This document shows, piece after piece, positions 12,254-26,400 of a stretch of 64,000 nucleotides of DNA. How positions within the stretch are numbered: the first letter of the stretch is position 1; each line of letters opens with the position of its first letter. The stretch is from Patagioenas fasciata (taxonomy: Eukaryota > Chordata > Aves > Columbiformes > Columbidae). The notes below the pieces were generated by a model, which was not told where the DNA came from, ran no database searches, and saw only the letters and a list, made by a program, of their open reading frames with translations. Location of the stretch: the NCBI RefSeq assembly GCF_037038585.1, contig NC_092520.1, positions 121,614,001-121,678,000 of the forward strand, in the 5' to 3' direction. Made by a program: the position numbers and the translations under genes.

Positions 12254-15200
12254 ATATACCTAACTCTAAGTGTCAGAGAGTTCTGCCTTCTCAAAATAAG
12301 GATGTTAGAGCCTTTAAAATCCATGCAGAGCACAGTGTCAAGGAGTTTGAAACTCTCAAGCACATAGAGCCCTGCAAGTGTTTCAGGTCTTGAAAAAGAA
12401 AACCCTGAAAGCAGTTACAAGAAACAAACAAAAAAGCCCACAGTACAAAGAACCAACACCTCTTGTAAAGGCAGAAGTGGGTGGATGTATCCAGAGATGT
12501 GACAAATTTAACAAGGAAAAAAAAAAAAGAAATTGTTCTTTGACAGCCTGGTTCATGTTTCATTTAGCTCATAGTTAATAAGCCTCTTTAACTTGCCTTA
12601 ACTTCTATGCAAGACCAAAAGGCCAGCCCTTGCATCCAAAGCTGCCCAATGTCACTGCCTGTCTTGTGCTAACACTTGCTTTTGTACGCAGAAATCAAGT
12701 CAATATATGCTTGGTTCTTAGACTGCAGAAACCAGTCAGACTTGGAATTAAAGCAACCATATTATCATGGTCTTAGACCGACTATCATTGGATAAGCAGA
12801 AGTAAATACTGTCAAAGCATTGATAAAAACCATTTTAACAAAGAAACATTAAATGATGACCCTTATTAAGAGCCTAAGGGGGGGAAGGAGGAAGGCAAGT
12901 CCAACGCCAAAGATCCAAAGCTAAACACAGAGATATCAGTACATGAGATACTAACTTAATTTCATTAGATTGGAAAGACTTCTACTTTGTTTCATAGTAG
13001 GAGCAAAATGAGTAGTAAAATATTTATCATACGCTCTTGCTTAAACTTCCATACCAAAATTGTTTGAATAACATTAATATTTTCTATAAATGTTTTGCAT
13101 ACTTCAATTTAGCTGGCAGCAATCGGATCCAATACTCAGCCCTCTGAGATGATTAAAAGAGAAAGCTGTCTTAATCTCTCAAGCAAATAAACACATGCCC
13201 AAGAGTCCATTTTCTACTATTTTCCAACATGCAGCATCCCTCATTTCATGTGTATTTTAATATAATTTGTGTACATTTTGTATAAAAGTTGTTATTTCCC
13301 AATTTTCTCACAGCATTTGCACTCTTGATTATGCCTTTCGTCTAAAAATCCCAAAGCCAAAGAACTTCTATGAGTTACCCAACTTCCATCTGTCATTTCA
13401 GCCTGATCATTAATTTAATGGAAATGAAGTACACACTCCTCTCATCCAAGTATACATAATACAGTAAGTCCACTTCACAGCCTTTAGGTACATCTAATTT
13501 CCTCTGTATTCATAGTCTCTACGGTTTAGTCTAGCTATTTATTTATGCCAATTTTCAGCAGCTGCTTTCCCTTGCAACATAGCTTGCTAAAAGCAGGGCA
13601 CTTCTGTAAATATTCTCCTTCAATGCATACTTCCCTTCCACATTCAGTCACTGCTTCCATTAAATTATTCACTGCTGCTCTCGCAGACTCTCCCTGCTTC
13701 AGGATCATCTTTAATGGCCCATCAACTGTTTCCAATGAAATAGTGCTACCACATTCCAGATTTAGTTTTATTCCTCCAGCTCGTTACCCTCTGTCTGCTT
13801 AAATAAAAAAAAAAAAATAGGTCATTCAGTTGCTTAAGTGACTTTTTGGGATAGTTTTCAAATGACTACTGAATTCTTACATGAAATAGCACATTCAACA
13901 TTGCTTCATCTTCATGTCATTGGAGAAAGACCTATATAAACTATCACAGATTAGTTAAATTCTAGTTTCAACCAATTACAACAAAATGAGATACTAGGTT
14001 CTAGGTTACTGAGACAGTATAAACCTAACCTGTTTTTCCAGTGCTCTTTATAAAAATGTTGAAGCAGAGGGAAGCAGGATGAAGCTGTTTTTATTAACAG
14101 TAAGCTTCACATTCAAGTATCAGTTCAATGAAACAGTGCAGAAAGAGTAAACAAGACGAAACTTGGTGGAAGAAGCAAAATTGTTTGGAAGGGAAGAAGA
14201 ATGGAGCTCAAAACAGAAGAGAGATCAAGTATTACCACAAAATTTTTGTAAGTCTCACACAGGTATACTCCAGTAGTCATTATAGCATCTGACAATCACT
14301 GCAGATGCATCTGTTTAAACAGTATTGTTAGGAAAAAACACCACAGACTTTTGGTTATATCACACTTTCAAGAGTCTTATGACTCAAGTGGATGTCAGAG
14401 GATCAAACTGTAAAAATCATTGTGTAACCTTCTCCCATTTTTTTTGCTATTGCTAGCAATAAAAAGGGATGTGCTTATCTTCCAACATCTCAAGGTTTTT
14501 CAAGAACCACCTCTTAAAATTCTTTCGAAGTAATTTTCATGGAGACAATGAATTATTGCTGTGTAGCTTAAACAAACTTACCTTCCTACTTTAGTAAGCC
14601 TATATTCAGGTTGCAGTGTAGACATACCTAGAGTCAGAACATGTCCAAAATCCAATTCCAGTTTACATTTAATTTACTTTAGAACAGAAAACATTGAGTT
14701 AAGTAATCTTTCAGTATTGGTATATCAAGAAATATTGGGAAATAACTACCTCAACAAATTCAAGAAGGTAGTTCATAAAGCATATTCCCTACAGTTCATT
14801 CACGTCTGGAACTGGAAGAAAAATGAGCCACAAAAGCATTTCTAAAAGACAATCTTTTTTGCTGTTGTTGAAGGAAACATAATACACAAATTATGAGGGA
14901 CAGAATGTGTGTGTTTATTGCAGAAGTTCTTGTCTTATTGTAAACCTCACTGAAACCAGCTTCTTGTTCCTTTCAAGAAAAAACACTTTAGATAACAAGA
15001 GTTTGGTTTTAAGAGATAAAAAATCCTGTGTGCCCAGAAATGAAGTAAAGCCAAAGGAATGCAATTTTTTTTCCTTTTCTGGAGCTCAGAAAGCTGACAA
15101 GGGGCAGGGTTGATAAAACAGAGTGTATTTGACCTGACACCACTAAAATAATCTCCTTGCCAAGAAAGAATGCAGCAATGAAAACCTGTGGGACCCAGCC

Positions 15201-15838
15201 ACATCACTCTGATGTATTTGCTGTAGGGATACAAACTCCTCATGAGAATTCACATATCTGAAATAAAATGTTGAAAGCAGATATTTGTTGAGAACAGGTT
15301 TTTATTTAGAACAGATATTTTGTCAGAACACAGAATATAACTGTCAAATTCACTGAAACATATAAAGTTTTATTGAACAATCCACTCTGTGAGCTATGTA
15401 GAAAATTTAACATAGCAGGCATATAACAAGTCATAACATCTAATACTGCGTTTGAATCATCCATCCCAGTTTAGAACTTTCCATTTAGTGTCAATACACT
15501 TATAAAGCACAAACAGGCAGGAAGCCAGCAAAAAAAGCTTGATTCTTATCTTATGAATAATATGTTAAGAATCAAAGCTTAGTAGCAGATAACAAGAAAA
15601 TACTGATCACACTGTTAGAACAAACACTACTAACTGCAAAATTTAAACTTTGCCATAGAATGGAACCCTGAGTCCCTGCAATACCTGATGAAGCCAAAGG
15701 ACTAAGTGCCCTGTCAGAAGGGATGAACCAGTCCTGAAGATTTACATTACAGGTAAGCATAAAACAGGACTAACATCATAACATACATAAAAGACATCCC
15801 TGATTCCTGGAAGAAGAAAAACAAAACAAACCCAGACT
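12254..15838. other. Spacer between the mariner copy and the unassigned exon
   Basis: AT-rich sequence without a recognised gene or full repeat. One minus-strand open frame (stop at 13535, open to about 13790, about 85 codons) is protein-like in composition. It has no recognised homology and only a weak fit to a splice acceptor, so it is not called a gene. Confidence 0.4.
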
Positions 15839-15966
15839 TTATAAAACAAAGTTTTTTCTGTAGCAGTCCATGAATGCTTCTTGGTGGGTTTCAAACAGGA
15901 AGTCACCCAAGCGATTGCTGGGATTTGTCATCTTCACCCACGGTGTAGCTAAGTTTTCTGGATACC
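15839..15966 (-). CDS. Candidate terminal exon of an unidentified minus-strand gene
   Basis: On the minus strand an acceptor CTTCTATAG is followed by a 128-nt open segment, read after two leading bases as YPENLATPWVKMTNPSNRLG then DFLFETHQEAFMDCYRKNFV, ending in TAA. The composition (PW, NPSNRLGDF, FETHQEAFMDCY) looks like conserved protein rather than chance. I do not recognise the family. It lies about 2.9 kb downstream of the HJURP stop on the same strand. It needs an upstream exon ending in phase 1; the possible HJURP donor at 18840 ends in phase 0, so a direct join would hit a stop. It may be the last exon of a small separate gene, an alternative HJURP end with missing exons between, or chance. 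Confidence 0.35.
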
Positions 15967-18829
15967 CTATAGAAGAGAATTGTTAAGATTATAAAGTAAA
16001 TTACACAAAAATACTATGCCTGCCAAAACTCTGATGAACAGAATGAAATTGAAACAAATCATCAAAGTAAGATATCTGAACATCTTGACTGTAAACAGCA
16101 GCAGGACTCCTTGTCCACATTCCTATGTGCTCTCAGCTAGAGAGAAAACTTTTCATCCTATGTCATTTCAATGTCTCCGTAATGCTACTATCTTGCCTAA
16201 ATTACATAAGTATCTCTTAAACTTCCAGATGTAAGCTTGGAATGTATTCACCAATAGCTAAAAAGGAAAGATAGAAGTGAGAATGTAATTATTTCCTTGC
16301 ATATTACTTAAGAAATGGCATATTTTGAACCATTTTGGTTTACATCTGACAATTCAGTATAGCACTATAGCTGTACAACAGCAGTCACGTAGAGCTCAAG
16401 AAAAGTTTTAATTATGGACATTTCTTTTCTGAAATGCCTTTCATAATCACCTTCTCCATAAAGGCTATCAAGTTTGAAACAGGAAGACAATACTTGTTTC
16501 TTTCCACCACCATTCATTACAAATGCAGCATTTTGCCACGTGGCTTAAGCATAAAAATTCTGAGGGCTCTGTAGCCATTAAACAAGAGCTTCACTCCTTG
16601 GAACCGTATACAAGAACAACACACTACAGGCCCAAGGAAGCTTGTCAGCTGACAGTCCATCTGAGTTATATCTAAAATAATAAATGCGTCTACAAGGAAC
16701 AGAAAGAAGGACTAGAGTAGCTATTCAGTCAAGCCATCTTACTAACTTACGTTCACTGATCAGCCATGCTGAAGTCTGGCTAGTTTTGTCCAGACACTTG
16801 CCTCCCAGTGTTTGAGTCTGCAGCTTTGATTAGCTTGGGCTTTCCCAAGCACCCATTCTGATTTTCATTCTAGAAGTACACATGTAAGCAACAGCCTCCA
16901 CACCTTTAATATAGATGTAAAGCACCAAGAATTTCTTTTGGATTTTCTTTTTGAGGAAGAACTTGCCTTTTGCGACAGTACTGTGCATTTCTGGGACTGC
17001 TGTAATTCTTCACTGCACTAGGCCAACCAGAGTTGGTACCTGCAATCCCAGATTCTGGTGGTAGAAAACAGTAGCATGAAAAGGGTAAGAACAATGCTGA
17101 GTAGCATGGACATTACTGTATGTTGTTAAAATATTAGCCTGTTAAGACATGGGTAATACTTCACTGGGAAATACTTCACATGGGTAATACTTCAATGAGC
17201 AAGTTTCCTTACCAAAATATTCTAATGCAAAAGGTTCTGGCAAAACTTAATTTCAAATACATTTTACACACTGTATTTAAATATAAGCTATATTTCTTCA
17301 AAAATGCTTATGCCATTAGAAAAACGTAGAAGGAACTGCTGATACCAGAAAAAACATAATACATAAAGTATTAGTTAAAATTTGAGGAAGGCAAAATAAA
17401 CAGATGTCCACCTCAAATAAACAAATTCTTTACAATTAACCAGCAATGAAAATGCAACAAGGCAAGAAACATGCAAAGAAGTACATTCCTTCTGCCATTT
17501 TCTTCCTGTATACCAGTTGACAATATTTCAAGGAACCTTCTTCAGTATTTTCCTTTACATGTTAGTTGTTGTCTTGATGACAAGGTTCATAAAAATAAAA
17601 CAAACATTTTACTTACTAGGAAAAAAAGTTCATGTTATGTTACAGACATGCTTTAAACCAAAATCAGATTTTAAAACGAAAATCAGAAGATTAGCATTTT
17701 TGAGTATTAAACTAAGGTAGTTTTGGTGGTGTTTTTTAAAATTCTAAAATAATACTGTCCTGAATTAGCAAAAGTCTTTTTATCCAGGCTAACAATCTAA
17801 TTCACCTAAGCAAGTGACAGTAGCATGGAACAACTCAATTGCAAGTTTTTGTAAAGCTGAATAATACAAACAAAAGCATGTGGTTACTCAAGTGTAGGAT
17901 TAATAAACTATGCATTTACATATCTACATGTTCAGCAGGAAAGTAAAAGCAACAGCAAATTTTAAATAAAATAGAAAAAAAGGAAGGGAGAAAACCAATG
18001 GATATAAGCAACATTTTAGTAGGAAAAGTCCTAATTAACCTAGAGAAAGGCTTCTTAAATTGCTGTTTACATGTGATTCAGAAAACCCTTTTCTGTATAG
18101 ATTCCTTAAAGGAACATTTGAACATACCCAACTATTATTGGGGAACAAGACCTGTCACCTAGACAGCGGTCTATTGAGATTTGTAGATCTACCCTTGAAG
18201 AAGTCCTTGTGATTGCTAAAGTAGTAATTCATAAAGTCTCTGAAACTAACCTTGCAAGGAAGTACCAGGAACACCAAGAAAAGTTTTATCTGATGCAGCA
18301 TGAAATCCAGAGCCCTGAGAATAAAGCATTAACAGATTACATTGATGGAAAAACTCATGTATTATGTCACAGCTTGCCTCAGAAGAAATGACTGGGAACC
18401 TGGAAATAAGGGATGGATTTAACATTTAAATCAACAAATCTAATGATTCCAGTGGAACCTGGTAAAGTTTAATTTGTTCGCCTCAATTCGTTCACCTACA
18501 AAGTGTTATCATTTCAGAAGGACAACACCTTAATTAACAGGCTCACTGTCTGAGATTATTTTAACCAGTAACACAGTCTATTAAAACATAATCTATTATT
18601 GAGCATTTTATAACCACTTTCAAGGTTATTAAATGTAGTGAACTTCCTCACATGATCCAGGAGACCTGATACGACTTATGTTTTAGCAAATTAAAATCCC
18701 CCAAACCCCAAAGCTGTAAAACAACTCTACTGACCAAATAGCACAAGTAGTAAGCTGCCACTTGCTTAAAAAGCTTCCAGCTCTAATCTATTTTTAAGCC
18801 CTTTTCCAAATATCAGAGATTGCACAATA
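15967..18829. other. HJURP 3' flank, no gene recognised
   Basis: Contains the HJURP 3' UTR for some distance past 18830 on the minus strand. An ATTAAA-type hexamer on that strand at 18468-18473 is a possible but unproven poly(A) signal. A short imperfect duplication of the unit ATGGGTAATACTTCA lies near 17147-17195. Nothing else was recognised. Confidence 0.4.
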
Positions 18830-20436
18830 TTATTGTTTTACAAGGTCCTTTAGTACCTGACTCTGGCAGTTGTGACTGTCAAAAATGCTGGGGTTACTGA
18901 CATTGTATGGGTTCAAAAACCTCTTGCCATCAGTCTGAAGCTCAGCGTTTCTTCTGTGAGCAATCTGTTCGCATTTTGTTGAAGAAAGATAACGTTCCGG
19001 TATATCTCTCAGTCGCTTTACTGGTGAACAAAGAGGATCATTTTGGAAATTCCCCAGTCTTTTAACTCTGGGAGATGCAGATGAAGTTCGAACAGGCGAG
19101 TTAACAAGAGCATTTACAGTTTCAGACATCCGTATTCCTTCGTACTTCTTTAAGTTTGAAGCTCTCTGAAGCCCAGGAAGTTTTGGAACACCTCCACTAC
19201 ACAATTGCTCATAGATCCTGTCAAATTCTCTATCACATGATGTATGTGACCTCACAGAAAGACTTAAATTATTATTCACTAATCTTCCTTTATCTTCAAG
19301 GTTCTGTGAATTTGCAAGAGGTCTTGTCAATGAAAAAGGCTGTTGTATTTCTTTGAGACACAGATTGTAGTAGAGCTTTTCAAATGCATCTTTGTATTTC
19401 TGGGGCATCTTTGAAGGACTCTGCTTTGTAGACAATGAGGAAGATAAGTGCTTGTGCTCAAAAGAAATTTGTCTTTCAGAGGTTATTTTTTCAGGATTTA
19501 TGAGCAAAGTATCTGATGCTCTTGCAAGAGAACATTTTGTGAGAGGTGTAAAAGCATGCCTATTGCCATAGGAACTGCAAGTAGATGAACACAACTCTGA
19601 GGTATCACTACAAGAACAGTAATTTTTTTGAGTTTTACTTTCTTTTACCGGATGAAGTCCTGTTGACCCTGAACTGGCAACAGACGATATAAAACAGTAT
19701 TCTGAAGGAAACTGGTAAGCAAATTTCTCACCTTCTTTGCATTTTGGATTAAGTGAGACAGTAGTCTGTAACTCATCTTCAACTAGAAATGTCTCTCCCA
19801 TTGTAGTTATAACATCAGGAAAAACAGTCCGTTTGGAGACTTTTGGGCCTTTTCTAGGTACTAAACTTGAGTCAGAGCAGTCCATTTTGATTTCATTTGT
19901 ATCAATGTAAGAATAAGGTACCACACTAGACAAATTATTAATGGAACTCTTGTCATCACGAAGTTCTCTGTTCTCGTTTCTGAAAGTTTGATTCTGGATG
20001 TCTTCATGTCTACTGCTGCATATGCTAGGTTGTGCTCGCTTCAGTTTAGGAGGTCTGAACCCTCTTATTTTGACTAAAGTGACATTGAACTTTGGTCTTC
20101 CAGAAGGGTGTCTTCTGTGCCTTAATTGTCCAAACGTGTGTTTTGACTCTTTTCTCCGAGTCTGCTTTGTCACGAGCCTTGTAATTAACTCTAACATCCC
20201 TGGATACAAGTCTGCAAGAGTTACATTGCTCCAGGAGCATTCGTCATCTGCAGACTGGTATTCTTCCAAGATACTATCACACCAAGTTTTATTCAGTTCT
20301 GGGGAAGTCTGATGCCTGGGTATGGTTATTGTATTTGTTGATACGGGAACATCAGAAAATCCTAACTGTGGAGGTCTGGATGAAGAACATTCGTTTGACA
20401 ATTCTACTTTCCTTCGGCAAACAGCAGCTTGGTTGC
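18830..20436 (-). CDS. HJURP: HJURP last coding exon (mid domain and two C-terminal repeats)
   Basis: A 1607-nt exon after acceptor TTTAATAG, open for 535 codons to TAA at 18830-18832. In order it has [12 protein letters not shown] (about 20188-20232) followed by a basic region ([12 protein letters not shown]), a long serine-rich and poorly conserved stretch, then two copies of the HJURP C-terminal motif. The first contains [14 protein letters not shown] and the second [12 protein letters not shown] basic SPVKRLRD near the end is a possible nuclear signal. A CAG|GTACTA donor-like site at 18840/18841 precedes the last residues (VLKDLVKQ). The unusual length and serine content are normal for the family. 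Confidence 0.94.
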
Positions 20437-23400
20437 CTATTAAAAAAACCCAAACAAATTAATGACAAAACAAAACAAGAAGAAAAAAAGCCCCAAATCT
20501 ATTAGGGCACTTCCACTAATGTATATGACTTAGAAACAAGTCTTACTGTAATAGCATATTTAATTAAGCTTTTTTGCCGGGCTAAATGGATTATTAACAT
20601 ACAATCTATTAGGAAAAAAAAATGTTTTTTCCTAACCATATTGATTTCACAGACTATAGAAGACAAAAAAAGAGATGCGTTGGAGCCCCTCCCCCCATCT
20701 TAAAATAGCTTTATATATATATCTATATCTATCTATCTATATATATATCTAAAATGTTTTCATTGTAAAGGAAGACTGCTTTGCTCTTCGTGATTTCTGA
20801 TCAGAAGGAACAGCCTTATCCAACAGGTTTTGTTACTCTATTTTCATATTACTTTAAAGCATTGTAGTTGGCTAGTACCAGCGCAGCTTTGCTTGCCATA
20901 AAGCATGATTAACATAGTGCTTTTTGTAGTTGTTAGGCTTGAAGTATTTACACCAAAATTCTATTTTAGGTTTGCATCAAGTCTGGAGAACTTCTGAAAA
21001 AAGAAAGTTTACTAGTAAAGTACCACTTTGAGTACCAGTTACTAACCAACCCAAAGCCATTCATGACATTCCAGAAACAAAGAACTACGCTTTCATTTAA
21101 TGGAGCATAATGCTTCTGAATTTTGTAACTGTGCATTTTCTTTTTCCTGCGGCTATTTTAAGAAAAGCTGCTTTTATGTATACAAGTTATTTATTTTCTA
21201 TTTTTTCAAACACGTTTTGCCATAAGCAAAATCATGTTTGTCTTCTCTTTAAGAATCCAGTCCGCTGAACTTTTCTGTTGGATAAACAGTGCCTCTGTGT
21301 TTTCAATAAATTAAGTATTTCTAATAAATTTTAATAGAAACATGTTTTGTAACTAAAATATTTGACCAACCTCCAAAAGATTTAGCTGTACCAATCAGTT
21401 CTTGCACTGCTGAAGCTGAATGCAGACCTTTTGACGAACCTTGACATTCTCTCTGAAAAACAAACAGAAGACACAATCTAATATCTTCAATTTTTTGCAA
21501 ATTAGAAGTAACAACAAAACCTTATTTGTGACTTTTTCCTACTCTCTCCTTACTGTAATAGGTCCTGTATAGTTATGGTCCTAAGGGCCTTCATAAGTTT
21601 CAGACAAGGAAGAAAATGTCTAGTCAGACTTCAGTAACAATTTCAAGAGTTACCAGTTTAATCTTGGAAAGGATATTTATTTTTGCAACTTCTACATTAT
21701 GTATCATATTTTAATCCCTTTCCTAAACATGAGAATCTACACATGGATATGTATACCTGGATAATCTATATATTCCTGGCAACTTCAGTAGGAAACAGAA
21801 GCCATACCACGTAACATAATCCTTTGTGCTCCTAATCTCCCTTATCCCCAAACCCAAAATAAAGCTAAAACTCCCTGTTTCTCTACAACCTTCAAATTTA
21901 GGCTTTTCAGAACACTTACTGAAGTGAGGATCAACTTGCACATCAGGGTTCAAAGAACAAAGTAGAAAAAAAGAAAAAAAAAATTGGATATAGTCTGCAT
22001 TCTTTCTTACAAATCATTGCTGTCAGAGACCTGAGATGTTGTGATATTTATGTAAGTAGCAAGCAAGAGAGGAACAATGATAGAACAGCAGAGAAGTTGT
22101 ATTAGAATTCATGGTGCTGCACAGTTAGAGAGCTCTAACTTTATTCTAATTAGCTAATAACTTAGAACAGGTGAAATATGTTACCATAATCCATCCGGGA
22201 ATTTTTCTAACATTGTCTTGAACTATAACATCCACTTTTAGTTTCTCTTGTATTTTCCCATCACGTACATACAGATTCTTAGTGGGGGAGAAAAAAAAAG
22301 TTAAATTCAACACACAGAAGTTATTGACACTGACAAACCCAAACACTATTACTTAGATTTTGTTTCAAACTACTATTATTCAGATGAGGATATCCAACCT
22401 GCATAAACTTATTTTTAATGAAGACATTTTATGCTAAAAATATCCCAAGAGGGAACCGTATGTGAAGACATATTAAAAAAAAAGAGATAAATAGCTAGTT
22501 TCTTGATGCAGCAAAAAGCTCACACTGCCTCAGAAGACCTACTGATAAATACAAACCTAGAAAAACCCCAAACAACGAAAAAAGCAAAGGGACCAAAAAA
22601 AAGGGGACCGAAAAAAAAAGGGGACAAAAAAAAAAAACCCCGAAAAGATTCCTAGTGTTAAGTTACAAATCACCGGTAATTACAGCTGCAAATCTTTATC
22701 TCTATTATTAATATTCCCTGAGTTCATATACAAATTAAGGCCTACTCTGTAGTTCACCTCTATGTAAATCTAAAAGCATTTGATGATAAACGGCAAATGT
22801 TTTTCATTAGTGAAACTCTTGCTTTCTGAAGTGGTTTGTATTAGTTGTTGTCAGAGACATGACAATGTCTAGTACTATGCTGAACAAGCAAGGACAGTAA
22901 ATTTTTAGCAATTGGTATTTGAGCAAGCAGAACACAGGATTAGTATGGCTGCACACACAAAATGTGTGTTGTACTTTTCCACATCAGTGTAACTACTCTG
23001 GGTAGCCCATAGTCTAGTTTGGGGAACAACAGCAGGATATTCCAGTCTGCTTTTGCTATGGTAGCCATTATCTCAGATTTATTTATTTTTTTAAAAAAAA
23101 CAAAACACCATGTTACCTGCTTATGTTAGGCTCTCAGGTGAATGATCATATTTTTATAAGTATTTTTCATTTTGTGATTGATCTGGTTATTATTTTTCCA
23201 TACCTATCATAGCCTTTCTCAGAATTGCCTGTTCTATGCAATATCTTGTATGGCTTTCTCTGGTATACTAATAATACCAAGACATAATATAATATTACTT
23301 CATATTGGTCTTCATGACATTATTTATTGAACCTCTCTCTTTTATACTTGCTGAAAATATGCATTAATATGCAGGCTACATGGAGTCTTCTGCTGACTGC

Positions 23401-26400
23401 ATCAGCACCTCAGGCATATGTAAGCTATTCAAATAATTCAATCATTTATATTGAACATAAAATTATTCCATTGCATTAGACATCAGAAATTTTTACCTGT
23501 AAGTGAATGTCTTGAAATTTTCTTCTTACTGAAACTATATCGGTATCACTTTCTTCACCTACAATTTGAAAATAAATACTAAATAAAACCTAGTTGAACT
23601 CAAAACCAAACCAGAAATGTTTTTTAAACACACCCTGTATGACTCATTTGCTAACAGGTTTCATTTTAGAAAACTCTTTTCTACACTAAAACTGTTTATC
23701 TGTATTACCTTTCTATTTCAAGTCAAATTTAAAAGCATGGCTTATAGAGTCCTAAATGGCATGAGTGGAATAAAGAGCGGAGATAACTTGTTTGCAACCA
23801 GTTCTTCAAGATTTACGCTAACAATTTCAGATGGTAAGTATTTTCTAAGTACTGAACTACAAGATTCACTATATATTAATGTATCATTCCCAACAAAGAC
23901 AGTAAGGACCTTCTACTATGCTTCCTTTTCTTAGTTGCTTCTTATCAAGACTGCCTTAAAACAGCCAAGGCAAGAAATAAGACAGACTTAAGAATATTAA
24001 GAAGTCCAAATCCTCCAACTTAATTTTTAGGTATTCTAAGTGGTATGTTTGTGAATGAAACACAATAAAGCATTTCTTTGCTAGGTGTATCAGACCTTCC
24101 AATTCATCACTAGCTAAAGCCTTAGTCTTTCATGATCAGAAAACATGTAGCTGCATTGTAAGTCCTCATTTCTGAAATTCCCTGGCTGTTTTATCTTTGT
24201 CCCATGATCCTGTTCATCACAGGGAGGGAAAGAGGAAAGGAGAATAAGCCTGAAAATGGAAAAAAAGAGTGAAAAAGATCTGGTTATGATACCTACAACA
24301 TCACTGTCTCTTGACACTATTCTTACATTATTATTTCCAACTTATCCCATCTTCCTTTTTTTGTCCCCTGTCACTGCAGTCATCACCTAAAGCTTTGTGG
24401 ACACCTGCTGCCATAGAGCTAAAATAAAGACACATATGAAAGAAACTGTACCTTGGTGAGAAACAACACAATTTCACATCATCTGGTGAAAATGTTGATC
24501 AAACAGAGGGTCATCTTTGACAGTTTACCTGACTCCAGCAGAATTGTTTTATTAGAACTGAAAGCCATACTTGTCAGATTATCAAAGTTTCTTCCCACAT
24601 GACTAAAAGAACGAAAAGTTATCACTTAATCCACGGGAAACCAGTTACCAAGCATCAATCGTGGAGGAAACAGTAAAAATGTTAATGTTGTCATCTGGAA
24701 AAGTTTCAGCCTCCAGTTGCTGCTGTAACAGTTGATAGTCTCTTTCTGCCATTCAGTATTCTTTATCAAGTAGAACTGGGCACAAAACTAGCACACTGCT
24801 CCATAAACAGTCAGAAATTGCTAGACTGCTATAGAAATGAGAAGTTCTTGTATAAAGGTAACTCAAGTGTCCAAGAACGGTTGACTCCATCATGTCAATT
24901 ATAAATTATTAGAAATAGGTTGTATCATACAACAAGTTGATCTGCATACAAACTGAATATCCTTCTAGGTTTGAAACATCACAAAAGTGTAATTTTAAAT
25001 ACGTTTTCAATGTATTGTCAATCATACTTCAAATCACTAGAACATTATTAGCAGAGGATCATGGCATTGCATGAAACAGAAAAAAAGGCAAGTATCTTCT
25101 CCAGGGAACCTTGAAGTGTTTTTAAGGGCCAAAAGGGAAATTCGGGAACACCTTTGTTGCTCAAGTGCAGGAGAGAGGAAAAATGAAAACTTCCACTTTT
25201 CTCTCTGAAAAATTTGACCAATAATATAGGAAGTTATTTCACTGGAAATGCGCTCAATACAATGTTATTTAAAAGAGATATCTTACATAAGAGTTGAACA
25301 TATTAGTAGGGATGTTACTGTAAATATTAAGTTTTGACTTTGATACAATCTTCTAAACTTAAATACATTTAGATAAATATACAATGCAGATTGAACTTTC
25401 CCCTTTCTCTCCAAATAATTCTGTGATACTGCCCTAGTAGATGCAAGGAATTGTTCAGATATCACTATACTTTGCCATGCTACTTCCTGTGAAACCAAAG
25501 AAGGTAGACCTAATAATTTTCCCGGTTAAGGGAAGACCAATACTTTCATGTACAGGTGAGAGCTGTTTGGTTCATTTGTACCTGCTATTGATAGGCTTTG
25601 CATACTTTCAGAACAAAAGTACTGTATAAAACCTGGAAGAAACACTGCCTTCACTAAGAAGTGTCTCTGTATGAATACTAAAGATGGAAAAAACCTGCTA
25701 AAACTAAAATTTTAGCTAAAGCAGCTAGAAATACTCTTTTTTTTTTCTGAAGAGTTAGTATGTCCTATTGCTAACCTTTTGTATATGAAAAAACCCAATC
25801 ACATACACAAAAAAAACCAAACCAAACTCCACAAACGCCCAAAACAGAAAACCTAGGTGAATTCCATTTTTAAGTGAGGAATCCAATCCAACATCTCTAA
25901 GAAGCTAGTACATTTGGAGATAGCTGGGACTCACCGAGGCTGCTATAAATCCTCTCCAGTCTCTTAGTAGAACATTTACAAAAGAAGGAGGAGGAGTGGA
26001 TAATCATATTATCGCACACTGCTATGAAGCTGCCAGAGTCTGAACTGCATCACTCATTCATCCCATGAGTGCAAAAGACACAAAGGACACTTAAAGAACC
26101 TAAGCTACAGATGCCTCTCAAATAAGTTTCCTGTATTTCACTACACAGGTTGGGAAAACACAAGGTTACATTTTCTAACTTTGCAGAAATTATTTTATTT
26201 TTCAAATAGATATTTGAAATTACACTCTCACATGACTGGATGACAAATTTCAGATTGCTATTTTCTGTTTTCCCTCAAGAAGGAAGTAATCATCTGCCTT
26301 GGTGACAGCTATGTGTGTGAAGCACCTAATATATACCAGAGTATTTAAACACCAGCTAACCTATTTTGCTGCAGCTGCTTTGTTCATCATTACATGCTGG

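Noticed and set aside
13535-13790. Minus-strand open frame of about 85 codons with protein-like composition
   Set aside because: No family recognised, an upstream in-frame stop and a poor acceptor fit; frames of this length are expected by chance in 64 kb.
15572-15760. Minus-strand VNLQDW wording that recalls the small secreted C3orf85 family
   Set aside because: Only five residues agree, and the rest of the frame and the splice context do not support it.
16906-17094. Minus-strand 62-codon open frame downstream of HJURP
   Set aside because: There is a plausible acceptor inside it, but no donor and no recognised homology; kept only as background to the unassigned exon.
18830-18842. Early splice out of HJURP before its last eight codons
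   Set aside because: The unspliced ending aligns in length and position with the C-terminus expected for the family, so TAA at 18830 is taken as the normal end.
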